This document shows, piece after piece, positions 23,807 through 31,349 of a DNA stretch of 52,700 nucleotides. The first letter of the stretch is position 1, and the number at the start of each line of letters is the position of its first letter. Under the pieces are notes generated by a model. The model was not told the DNA's origin. It was given only the letters and a program-made list of their open reading frames with translations, and searched no databases. This stretch comes from Nonomuraea sp. PA05 (lineage in GTDB: Bacteria; Actinomycetota; Actinomycetes; Streptosporangiales; Streptosporangiaceae), in the NCBI RefSeq assembly GCF_008086045.1, contig NZ_VSEY01000067.1, forward strand, positions 1 through 52,700, written 5' to 3'. The translations under genes and the position numbers were made by a program.

Positions 23807-24690
23807 CGGACCTGGCCGTGCACGAGCACGTCGGCCTGCCCGTCTTCGAGCGCATCGGCCCGCACGCCAGCCGCGCGGAACAGGTCGCGCACCTCTCCGA
23901 GGCCGCCCGGCAGATCCGCGTCCAAGACCTCAAACTGGTCTATCACGCGGGGGCGGGGCACATCGGCGGCGACTTCTCCGCCATCGACATCCTGGCCACC
24001 CTGTACGGCGCGGTGCTGAACATCAGCCCCGACCGGGTCAACGACCCCGAACGCGACCGGTTCATCCTCAGCAAGGGCCACGTCGCAGGCGCGCTCTACA
24101 CCACCCTCGCCGCGTTCGGCTTTCTTCCGGTCGCGGAGCTGGCGACCTTCCTGCAACCGCTGTCGGCGCTGAACGGTCACCCCAACCGCACCAAGGTCGC
24201 GGCCGTCGAGGCCAACACCGGGCCGCTCGGGCACGGCCTGCCGGTCGCGGTCGGGCACGCGCTGTCGGCCAAGCTGGACGGCTCGCCGCGCCGCACCTAC
24301 GTGCTGACCGGCGACGGCGAGCTGCAGGAGGGCAGCAACTGGGAGGCGATGATGGCCGCCGCCCAGCACCGGCTCGACCGGCTCACCGTGATCGTCGACC
24401 GCAACCGCCTCCAGCAGGGGGCGACGGTCAAGGACACCAACGACCTCGACCCGCTGCCCGGCAAGGCCGCCGCCTTCGGCTTCGCCGTCGCCGAGGTCAA
24501 CGGGCACGACCACGGCGAGCTGCTCGACGTGCTGTCCGCCGCGCCATCGCCGGGCAAGCCCGCCTTCGTGATCGCCCACACGCACAAGGGACATCCGATC
24601 TCGTTCATGAGCGACAACGTCGCCTGGCACCACAAGGTGCCGGACGAGGCCGAATACCACCAGGCGCTGACCGAACTGGAGAAGCGTTGA
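23803..24690 (+). CDS. Transketolase N-terminal subunit (candidate apulose-4-phosphate transketolase subunit)
   Basis: A 295-residue thiamine-diphosphate-binding half of a split transketolase. The TPP/metal motif begins at GDGELQEGSNWEAMM near residue 170 and continues to VIVDRNRLQQG. Other transketolase signatures are GAGHIGGDFSAIDIL and GPLGHGLPVAVGHAL. It overlaps its neighbours at both ends (ATGA, TGATG), which supports equal synthesis with the C-terminal half. Split transketolases of this type act on D-apulose 4-phosphate in D-apiose catabolism, giving xylulose 5-phosphate and dihydroxyacetone phosphate with glyceraldehyde 3-phosphate as acceptor. That assignment rests on context. Confidence 0.88.
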   Translation: MTDLAVHEHVGLPVFERIGPHASRAEQVAHLSEAARQIRVQDLKLVYHAGAGHIGGDFSAIDILATLYGAVLNISPDRVNDPERDRFILSKGHVAGALYTTLAAFGFLPVAELATFLQPLSALNGHPNRTKVAAVEANTGPLGHGLPVAVGHALSAKLDGSPRRTYVLTGDGELQEGSNWEAMMAAAQHRLDRLTVIVDRNRLQQGATVKDTNDLDPLPGKAAAFGFAVAEVNGHDHGELLDVLSAAPSPGKPAFVIAHTHKGHPISFMSDNVAWHHKVPDEAEYHQALTELEKR

Positions 24691-25643
24691 TGCCCACCTC
24701 GGTCGCCGACCGACCGCGCTACGACTGCCGCGACGCCTACGTCGCGACCCTGTCCGAGCTGGCCCACGACGACCACCGGATCGTCGGCGTGGTCAACGAC
24801 TCGGTCGGCTCCAGCAAGCTGGCCGCCTTCCGCGCCTCCTTCCCCGACCGGCTGATCAACGTCGGCATCGCCGAGCAGAACATGGTCGGCGTCGCCGCGG
24901 GCCTGGCCAACGGCGGCCGGATCCCGTTCGTGTCGGCCGCGTCCTGTTTCCTGACCGCCCGCGCGCTGGAGCAGATCAAGGCCGACGTCGCCTACTCCAA
25001 CCACAACGTCAAGCTGTGCGGCATGAGCCCCGGCCTGGCCTACGGCGAACTCGGCCCCACCCACCACTCCATCGAGGACATCGCCTGGCTGCGGGCGATC
25101 GACAACCTGACCGTCATCGTCCCGGCCGACCCGGTCGAGACCAGCGCCGCGCTGCGCTGGGCCGCACAGTTCGAGGGGCCGGTGTTCGTCCGGGTCAGCC
25201 GGATGAGCGTGCCCCAGGTCAACGCGGACGACTACACCTTCACTCCGGGAAAGGCGGTGACGCTGCGCGACGGCGGCGACGTGACCCTGATCGCCAACGG
25301 CACCGTGCTGTGGCGGGCGCTGGTCGCCGCCGAACAGCTCGAAGCCGAAGGCATCTCGGCGCGAGTGTTGTCGATGCCGACCGTCAAGCCGCTCGACACC
25401 GGCGCGGTCGTGGCGGCGGCGCGGGAGACCGCCGGGATCGTCACCGTGGAGGAGTCGACCATCGCCGGCGGCCTCGGAGGCGCCGTCGCCGAGACCGTCG
25501 TCCAGCACCACCCCGCCAAGGTCGCCATCCTCGGCATCCCCGAGTTCGCCCCCACCGGATCGGCCGCGTTCCTGCTCGACCGCTACGGCATGTCCCCCGA
25601 GGCCATCGCCGCCTCCGCACGGAACCTGCTACGCCATGGCTGA
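24690..25643 (+). CDS. Transketolase C-terminal subunit
   Basis: A 317-residue partner of the preceding gene, covering the pyrimidine-binding and C-terminal domains. The catalytic Glu62 that activates thiamine diphosphate lies in INVGIAEQNMVGVAAG. Conserved histidines are in GPTHHSIEDIAWLR. The late region VTVEESTIAGGLGGAVAE is typical of the C-terminal domain. ATG 24690 overlaps the preceding stop (TGATG); an adjacent TTG at 24687 is less likely. It overlaps the kinase gene by eight bases. Confidence 0.9.
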   Translation: MPTSVADRPRYDCRDAYVATLSELAHDDHRIVGVVNDSVGSSKLAAFRASFPDRLINVGIAEQNMVGVAAGLANGGRIPFVSAASCFLTARALEQIKADVAYSNHNVKLCGMSPGLAYGELGPTHHSIEDIAWLRAIDNLTVIVPADPVETSAALRWAAQFEGPVFVRVSRMSVPQVNADDYTFTPGKAVTLRDGGDVTLIANGTVLWRALVAAEQLEAEGISARVLSMPTVKPLDTGAVVAAARETAGIVTVEESTIAGGLGGAVAETVVQHHPAKVAILGIPEFAPTGSAAFLLDRYGMSPEAIAASARNLLRHG

Positions 25644-27093
25644 CCCGCTCATCCTGGCCATCGACCAGGGCACCAGCTCCACCAAAGCCCTCCTGGTGGA
25701 CGAGGCGGGCCACGTCGTCTCCCGCGCGTCCGCGCCGCTCGGCGAGACCCAGCCCCGGCCCGGCTGGGTGGAGCAGGACCCGGAAGAGCTATGGCGGAGC
25801 GTGCGCCGGGCCGTCGCCGCCTGCGTCACCCCCGCCCTCGCCGGCCGGGTCATCGGCATCGGCGTCAGCAACCAGCGCGAGTCGCTCGTCCTGTGGGATC
25901 GCCGAACCGGCGAGCCGCTCGGGCCGCTGCTGAGCTGGCAGGACCAGCGCACCGCCGCCCACTGCCGCGAGCTGGCCTGCGATGCCGAGCTGGTCCGCTC
26001 GGTCAGCGGGCTGCCGCTCGATCCGATGTTCTCCGCGCTCAAGGCCCGCTGGCTGCTCGACACCTATGACCCGGACCGCCGCCGGGCGGGCGAGCTGTGC
26101 CTGGGCACCGTCGACTCCTGGCTGCTCAGCCGCTTCGGCGGCGAGCACCTCATCGAGGTCGGCAACGCCTCCCGCACCCAGCTCCTCGACATCGAGACCG
26201 CGCGATGGGACCCCCGGCTGCTGGAGCTGTTCGGGGTTCCCGCCGGGGTGCTGCCCCGGGTCGTCTCCTCGTGCGGGCCGTTCCCCGCCGCCCGCGACCT
26301 GCCGCCGCTGCCCGACGGGGTGCCGGTGCTGGCCGTCATGGGCGACTCGCACGCCGCGATGTTCGCCCACGCCGGCTGGCGGCCCGGCGTCGTCAAGGCC
26401 ACCTACGGCACCGGCTCCTCGGTGATGGCCATCGGCGACGGCCCATCCGGAGACCTGTGCCGCAGCATCGCCTGGGATCTCGGCGACGGCCCCGTTCCCG
26501 CGGTGGAGGGCAACATCCGCGCGACCGGCCGCGCGATCACCTGGCTGGCCGAGCTGCTGGACGTGCCCGCCGAGACCCTGCTGGCCGAGGCCGGGAACGC
26601 CGACCCCGCCGGGGTGCACTTCGTGCCCGCGTTCGGCGGCCTGGGCGCCCCCTGGTGGGAGCCGGACGCCACGCCCGTCGTCGCCGGCCTGTCGCTGGCC
26701 ACCCGGCGCGCCCAGCTCGTCGCCGCCGCGCTGGAGGCCGTCGCCTTCCAGGTGGAGGACGTGGTGGCCGCGATCGACGAGGCTGCGGGGCAGGTCCGCG
26801 TCCTCATGGCCGACGGCGGGCTCACCCGCAGCGACCGGCTCATGCGGCTGCAGGCCGACCTCAGCGGGCGCGCCGTCGCCCGCTCGGGCGAGCACGACCT
26901 GTCGGCGCTCGGCGCGGCCGACGCCGCCGGGCTGGCCGCCAAGTTGTGGACGGCCGAGGAGCTGGAGCGCAGGGCCCGCCCGGCCGACACCTTCGAGCCC
27001 GGGCTCGACCCGGCGGAGCGTCAGGCCAGGAAGGACGCCTGGCACGAGGCCGTCCGCAGGGCCAGGCCCACCGACGAAGGGAGCGTCACATGA
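25636..27093 (+). CDS. FGGY-family carbohydrate kinase, candidate D-apulose kinase
   Basis: A 485-residue sugar kinase of the FGGY (glycerol/xylulose kinase) family. The N-terminal phosphate loop is LAIDQGTSSTKALLVD. The middle has WQDQRTAAHC and the adenosine-region GVVKATYGTGSSVMAIG. The C-terminal signature includes FVPAFGGLGAPWWEPDA and VLMADGGLTRSDRLM. FGGY kinases mostly phosphorylate ketoses or polyols, so ribose itself is an unlikely substrate. Placed after an aldose-ketose isomerase and a split transketolase, a D-apulose kinase is the best reading. The start overlaps the transketolase gene and the stop overlaps the DUF2291 gene. Confidence 0.88.
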   Translation: MADPLILAIDQGTSSTKALLVDEAGHVVSRASAPLGETQPRPGWVEQDPEELWRSVRRAVAACVTPALAGRVIGIGVSNQRESLVLWDRRTGEPLGPLLSWQDQRTAAHCRELACDAELVRSVSGLPLDPMFSALKARWLLDTYDPDRRRAGELCLGTVDSWLLSRFGGEHLIEVGNASRTQLLDIETARWDPRLLELFGVPAGVLPRVVSSCGPFPAARDLPPLPDGVPVLAVMGDSHAAMFAHAGWRPGVVKATYGTGSSVMAIGDGPSGDLCRSIAWDLGDGPVPAVEGNIRATGRAITWLAELLDVPAETLLAEAGNADPAGVHFVPAFGGLGAPWWEPDATPVVAGLSLATRRAQLVAAALEAVAFQVEDVVAAIDEAAGQVRVLMADGGLTRSDRLMRLQADLSGRAVARSGEHDLSALGAADAAGLAAKLWTAEELERRARPADTFEPGLDPAERQARKDAWHEAVRRARPTDEGSVT

Positions 27094-27713
27094 GCGTGCG
27101 GGTGCCGGCCCGCTGGATCATCGCCGCGGCCGTCGCCGTGCTGGTCGTCCTCATGGCGGCCGACACCGAGTACCGGACGGTGGAGACGGCGGCCGCCGCG
27201 GCGCCGAAGAAGTTCGACCCCGCCGCGTTCGGCGCGCAGAACTACCAGGCCAAGGTGGTGCCCGCCGTCCAGGCCGCCGCCGTGGACCTGCCGGTCCTGC
27301 TCAAGGCGCTGGCCGACGACAAGGAGGCCGCCGGGCAGAAGTACGGCAAGCGCCAGGGCACCGGCCCCTACACCTTCGCCGTCAAGGCAACCGGCACGGC
27401 AGGCGAGGCGAAGTCCGGGCTGCTGCCGGTCACCGTCGAGGGCCTGCCGGACGACACCAGGGTGTCGCTGCAGATCGGCCCCGCCATCAACGGCACCGCG
27501 CTGCGCGACGCCGCCGGATACATCACGTTCGGCCAGTTCACCAACCAGGTCGAGTACGCCGACGCGGCCACCGCGCTGAACGACGAGATGCGCGCCAAGC
27601 TCCTCGACGGCCTGGACACGGCCGCCCTGGACGGTGAGACGATCTCGTTCGTCGGAGCGTTCACGCTGCTCACCCCGCAGACCGTGACGATCACGCCGGT
27701 AGAGATCTCATGA
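27090..27713 (+). CDS. DUF2291 family protein linked to the RbsABC-type importer
   Basis: A 207-residue protein with one N-terminal hydrophobic segment (WIIAAAVAVLVVLMAA), probably a signal anchor with the rest outside the membrane. The body fits DUF2291, a family of unknown function often found beside CUT2 sugar transporters: FDPAAFGAQNYQAKVVPAV, LQIGPAINGTALRDAAGYI and GQFTNQVEYADAATALN. It overlaps the kinase stop (ATGA) and the ATPase start (ATGA). An accessory role in the transporter is likely from context alone. Confidence 0.8.
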   Translation: MSVRVPARWIIAAAVAVLVVLMAADTEYRTVETAAAAAPKKFDPAAFGAQNYQAKVVPAVQAAAVDLPVLLKALADDKEAAGQKYGKRQGTGPYTFAVKATGTAGEAKSGLLPVTVEGLPDDTRVSLQIGPAINGTALRDAAGYITFGQFTNQVEYADAATALNDEMRAKLLDGLDTAALDGETISFVGAFTLLTPQTVTITPVEIS

Positions 27714-29230
27714 CGACGCTGACGGCCCGTGAGGTCACCAAAATCTACGGCGGCACCCAGGCGCTCAAGGGCGTGGACTTCGCCGTCGCGCCCGGCCGGG
27801 TCACCGCCCTGTTCGGCGAGAACGGCGCGGGCAAGTCCACGCTCATGAAGATCCTCGCGGGGATCGAGCAGCCCACCACCGGCCACGTCGAGCTGGACGG
27901 CCGGCCGGTGCGGCTGCACTCCTCTCGGCACGCCGCCGACCAGGGCATCGCCATCATCCACCAGGAGCTGAGCCTGTGCCCGAATCTCAGCATCACCGAC
28001 AACCTGTTCCTCGCCCGCGAGCTGCGCACGCCGTACGGCGCGGTGGACCGGCGCGCACAGCGGGAGCGCACCTCCGGCGTCCTGCGCACGCTGGAGGAGG
28101 AGCTCGACCCCGACACGCCGGTGGCCGACCTGCGGCTCGGCCAGCAGCAGATCGTGGAGATCGCGCGCGCCCTGCTCCAGGACGCCCGCGTGCTGATCAT
28201 GGACGAGCCGACGTCGGCGCTGACCGCGCCCGAGGTCGAGGTGCTGTTCAAGGTCATCCGCGACCTCACGGCCCGCGGCGTCGCGATCGTCTACATCTCC
28301 CACCATCTGGACGAGGCGCTCGACATCGCCGACGACGTCGTGGTGCTGCGCGACGGCACGCTGGTGGCCACGGCGCGGGCGGCCGAGGTGGACCTGCGGT
28401 GGATCGTCGAGCAGATGGTCGGCCGCGACCAGGCCACCCTGTTCCCCGACCGCGAGACGCGGGCCGGCGAGCCGGTGCTCGAACTGCGCGACCTGGTCGT
28501 GGCCGACCCCGCCAACCCCGACAGGCTCGCCGTCAACGGCGTGAGCCTGACCCTGCGCGCCGGGGAGATCGTCGGCGTCTACGGGCTCATGGGGTCCGGG
28601 CGTACCGAATTGCTCGAAGCGCTCGCCGGGCGCATCCCGCCCGCGTCCGGCGAGATCGTCCTGGCGGGCGAGCGCCTGACACGGACGGGCATCCGCGACC
28701 GCATCGAGCGCGGCCTGGTGCTCGTGCCGGAGGACCGGCAGCGCGACGGGCTCGTGCAGACCATGACCGTCGGCGAGAACCTGTCGCTGGCCGGGCTCTA
28801 CCAGTACGTGCGGCGGCTGTTCGTCTCCGCGGCGCGCGAGGGCGAGGCCGTGCGGCGCGTCATGGCCGACGTCACCGTCAAGACCAGCGGCGCCAAGGCG
28901 CCCATCGGCTCGCTCAGCGGCGGCAACCAGCAGAAGGTCGTCATCGGCAAGGCGCTGCTGACCGGGCCGCGCGTGCTGCTGCTGGACGAGCCGTCGCGCG
29001 GCGTGGACGTCGGCGCCAAGGCCGACATCTTCCAGCTCATGGCCGAGCAGGCGGGCCGCGAGCTGGCCGTGCTGTTCACCACCTCCGAGGCGGAGGAGGC
29101 CCTGCACATCCCCGACCGGCTGCTCGTGCTCGCCCGCGGGGCCGTCGTCGGCGACTACCGGCGCGGAGAGATCGATCGGGAGGAACTCATGCGCGTATCC
29201 GACGGCACGAACGGAGGTGCCGTCCGATGA
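27710..29230 (+). CDS. CUT2 sugar ABC transporter ATPase (RbsA/XylG type)
   Basis: A 506-residue double ATP-binding protein. The first domain has Walker A GENGAGKS (residues 36-43), signature LRLGQQQIVEIARALL and Walker B VLIMDEPTS. The second has the degenerate Walker A GLMGSGRTE usual for this family, signature LSGGNQQKVVIGKALL and LLLDEPSRGVDVG. It energises the permease and binding protein encoded next. Start and stop both overlap neighbours as ATGA, so the operon is unbroken. Confidence 0.95.
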   Translation: MTTLTAREVTKIYGGTQALKGVDFAVAPGRVTALFGENGAGKSTLMKILAGIEQPTTGHVELDGRPVRLHSSRHAADQGIAIIHQELSLCPNLSITDNLFLARELRTPYGAVDRRAQRERTSGVLRTLEEELDPDTPVADLRLGQQQIVEIARALLQDARVLIMDEPTSALTAPEVEVLFKVIRDLTARGVAIVYISHHLDEALDIADDVVVLRDGTLVATARAAEVDLRWIVEQMVGRDQATLFPDRETRAGEPVLELRDLVVADPANPDRLAVNGVSLTLRAGEIVGVYGLMGSGRTELLEALAGRIPPASGEIVLAGERLTRTGIRDRIERGLVLVPEDRQRDGLVQTMTVGENLSLAGLYQYVRRLFVSAAREGEAVRRVMADVTVKTSGAKAPIGSLSGGNQQKVVIGKALLTGPRVLLLDEPSRGVDVGAKADIFQLMAEQAGRELAVLFTTSEAEEALHIPDRLLVLARGAVVGDYRRGEIDREELMRVSDGTNGGAVR

Positions 29231-30318
29231 CCTCGACGGCGTCCGAGCCGGCGACCGCGCGGCCGGACAGGGCGGCGGCCACGGCCCGCCGGATGTCCCT
29301 GCTCAACGTGGTCTTCGAGCTGCGCGCCTTCATCGCGCTCGCCGTGCTCATCGTGGTGTTCAGCGTGCTGTCCGACGCGTTCCTGACCGTGCCGAACCTG
29401 ATCACGATGACCAAGCACGTCGCGATCAACGCGGTGATCGCGCTCGGCATGCTGCTGGTCATCCTCAAGGGCGGCATCGACCTGTCGGTCGGCTCGATCG
29501 TCGGCCTGTCCGGCGTGGTCGCCGGTGAGCTGCTGGGCGGCCTGCACGTGGGCGGCGTGATCGCCTACCCGCCGGTGTGGGTGGTGATCGTGCTGTGCGT
29601 GACGGTCGGCATGGCGGTCGGCGCGGTCAACGGCGTGCTGGTCACCCGCTTCAACGTGGCGCCGTTCATCGCCACCCTGGGCATGCTGTACGTGGCGCGC
29701 GGCGCGGCCCTGCTCATCTCCGACGGCGCCACCTACCCCAACCTGGCCGGCCACCCCGCACTCGGCAACACCGGGTTCGGCCTGCTCGGCAGCGGCCGGC
29801 CGCTCGGCCTGCCCACCTCCATCTGGATCATGATCGCGCTGGCCGTGGCGGTCACGCTGCTGCTGGCCAAGTCGCCGTTCGGCCGCTGGCTGTACGCCAC
29901 CGGCGGCAACGAGCGGGCCGCCGACCTGTCCGGCGTGCCGGTCCGCCGGGTCAAGACCGTCGTGTACGTGATCTCCGGCGCGTGCGCGGCCGTGGCCGGG
30001 CTCATCATCGCCTCGGAGCTGACCTCGGCCGCCCCGCAGGCAGGCGAGACCTACGAGCTCAACGCGATCGCCGCCGTCGTGATCGGCGGCGCGGCGCTCA
30101 GCGGCGGCCGGGGAACCGTGCGCGGCACCCTGGTCGGCGCGTTCGTCATCGGCTTCCTCGCCGACGGCCTGGTGATCCTGGGCGTGTCGACGTTCTGGCA
30201 GATCCTCATCAAGGGCGCGGTCATCATCCTCGCCGTGCTGCTCGACCAGGGCCAGCAGAGATTCAAGCGCCGTGGAGCCGCCGCGGCCGCGGTCGCCGCC
30301 ACCAGACACCACGACTAG
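29227..30318 (+). CDS. CUT2 sugar ABC transporter permease (RbsC type)
   Basis: A 363-residue polytopic membrane protein of the RbsC/XylH family with about ten hydrophobic segments. Family motifs include ALGMLLVILKGGIDLSVGSI, FNVAPFIATLGMLYVARGAA and ELNAIAAVVIGGAALSGGRG. The N-terminal tail is Ala/Arg-rich. It is coupled to the ATPase gene by an ATGA overlap and followed 30 bases later by its binding protein. Confidence 0.95.
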   Translation: MTSTASEPATARPDRAAATARRMSLLNVVFELRAFIALAVLIVVFSVLSDAFLTVPNLITMTKHVAINAVIALGMLLVILKGGIDLSVGSIVGLSGVVAGELLGGLHVGGVIAYPPVWVVIVLCVTVGMAVGAVNGVLVTRFNVAPFIATLGMLYVARGAALLISDGATYPNLAGHPALGNTGFGLLGSGRPLGLPTSIWIMIALAVAVTLLLAKSPFGRWLYATGGNERAADLSGVPVRRVKTVVYVISGACAAVAGLIIASELTSAAPQAGETYELNAIAAVVIGGAALSGGRGTVRGTLVGAFVIGFLADGLVILGVSTFWQILIKGAVIILAVLLDQGQQRFKRRGAAAAAVAATRHHD

Positions 30319-30348
30319 ACAGCACCACCCCCCGAAGGAGAACCACCC

Positions 30349-31335
30349 ATGCGCCGTGTCCTCACCACAGCCCTGTCCCTGACGATCGCCTGCACCACAC
30401 TGGCCGCCTGCGGCGGCGGCGGCGAGCAGCCCGCCACCAGCGCCTCGGCCGGCGGCGGCAGCGCCGCCGCCGGCGGGCTGATCGCCATCATCACCCCCTC
30501 GCACGACAACCCGTTCTTCAAGGCCGAGGCCGACGCGGCCAAGGCCCAGGCAGAGAAGCTCGGCTACCAGACGTCGGTCGCCTCCCACGACGACGACCCG
30601 AACAAGCAGAGCGAGCTGATCGACGCCGCCATCTCCCGCCAGGCCAAGGCGATCATCCTGGACAACGCCGGCGCCGACGCCTCCATCGGCCCGGTCCGCA
30701 AGGCCACCGAGGGCGGCGTGCCCGTCTTCCTGATCGACCGGGAGATCAACGCCACCGGCATCGCCAAGGCGCAGATCGTCTCCAACAACTCCCAGGGCGC
30801 GCAGGCCGCCGCGCAGTCGTTCGTGGAGGCGATGAAGAGCAAGGGCAACTACGTCGAGCTGGTCGGCAAGGAGTCCGACACCAACGCCAGCGTCCGCTCC
30901 AAGGGGTTCGCCGACGTCATCTCGCAGTACCCGGACCTGAAGCAGGTCGCCAAGGAGAGCGCCAACTGGGACCAGCAGGAGGCGTTCACCAAGATGGAGA
31001 CCATCATCCAGAAGAACCGCGACATCCAGGGCGTCATCGCCGGCAACGACACCATGGCGCTGGGCGCTGTCGCCGCGCTGAAGGCCGCGAACCTGCTGGA
31101 CAAGGTGACGGTGGTCGGCTTCGACGGCAGCCCCGACGCGATCGCCGCCGTCAAGGCGGGCGAGATGCACGCCACCGCGCTGCAGCCCGCCGCGCTCGGC
31201 GCCACCAGCGCCGTGGACCAGGCCGACCAGTTCATCAAGACCGGCAAGACCGGCAAGGAGGAGAAGCAGTCCATCGACTGCGAGCTCGTCACCAAGGACA
31301 ACGCCGACGAGTTCGGCGTGTTCGCCCGCAAGTAG
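30349..31335 (+). CDS. CUT2 sugar-binding lipoprotein (RbsB type)
   Basis: A 328-residue periplasmic-binding-protein-like lipoprotein. The signal ends at Cys21 in LAAC, followed by a Gly/Ser/Ala-rich tether. The ligand-binding part starts LIAIITPSHDNPFFKAEADA and continues with VFLIDREINATG and VIAGNDTMALGAVAALKAAN, all typical of RbsB relatives that bind monosaccharides. A RbsB-type protein is the known D-apiose receptor in one characterised apiose operon. AAGGAGAA precedes ATG 30349. It captures the free sugar, possibly released outside by the next gene's product. Confidence 0.94.
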   Translation: MRRVLTTALSLTIACTTLAACGGGGEQPATSASAGGGSAAAGGLIAIITPSHDNPFFKAEADAAKAQAEKLGYQTSVASHDDDPNKQSELIDAAISRQAKAIILDNAGADASIGPVRKATEGGVPVFLIDREINATGIAKAQIVSNNSQGAQAAAQSFVEAMKSKGNYVELVGKESDTNASVRSKGFADVISQYPDLKQVAKESANWDQQEAFTKMETIIQKNRDIQGVIAGNDTMALGAVAALKAANLLDKVTVVGFDGSPDAIAAVKAGEMHATALQPAALGATSAVDQADQFIKTGKTGKEEKQSIDCELVTKDNADEFGVFARK

Positions 31336-31349
31336 AGCGGAGCAACCCC

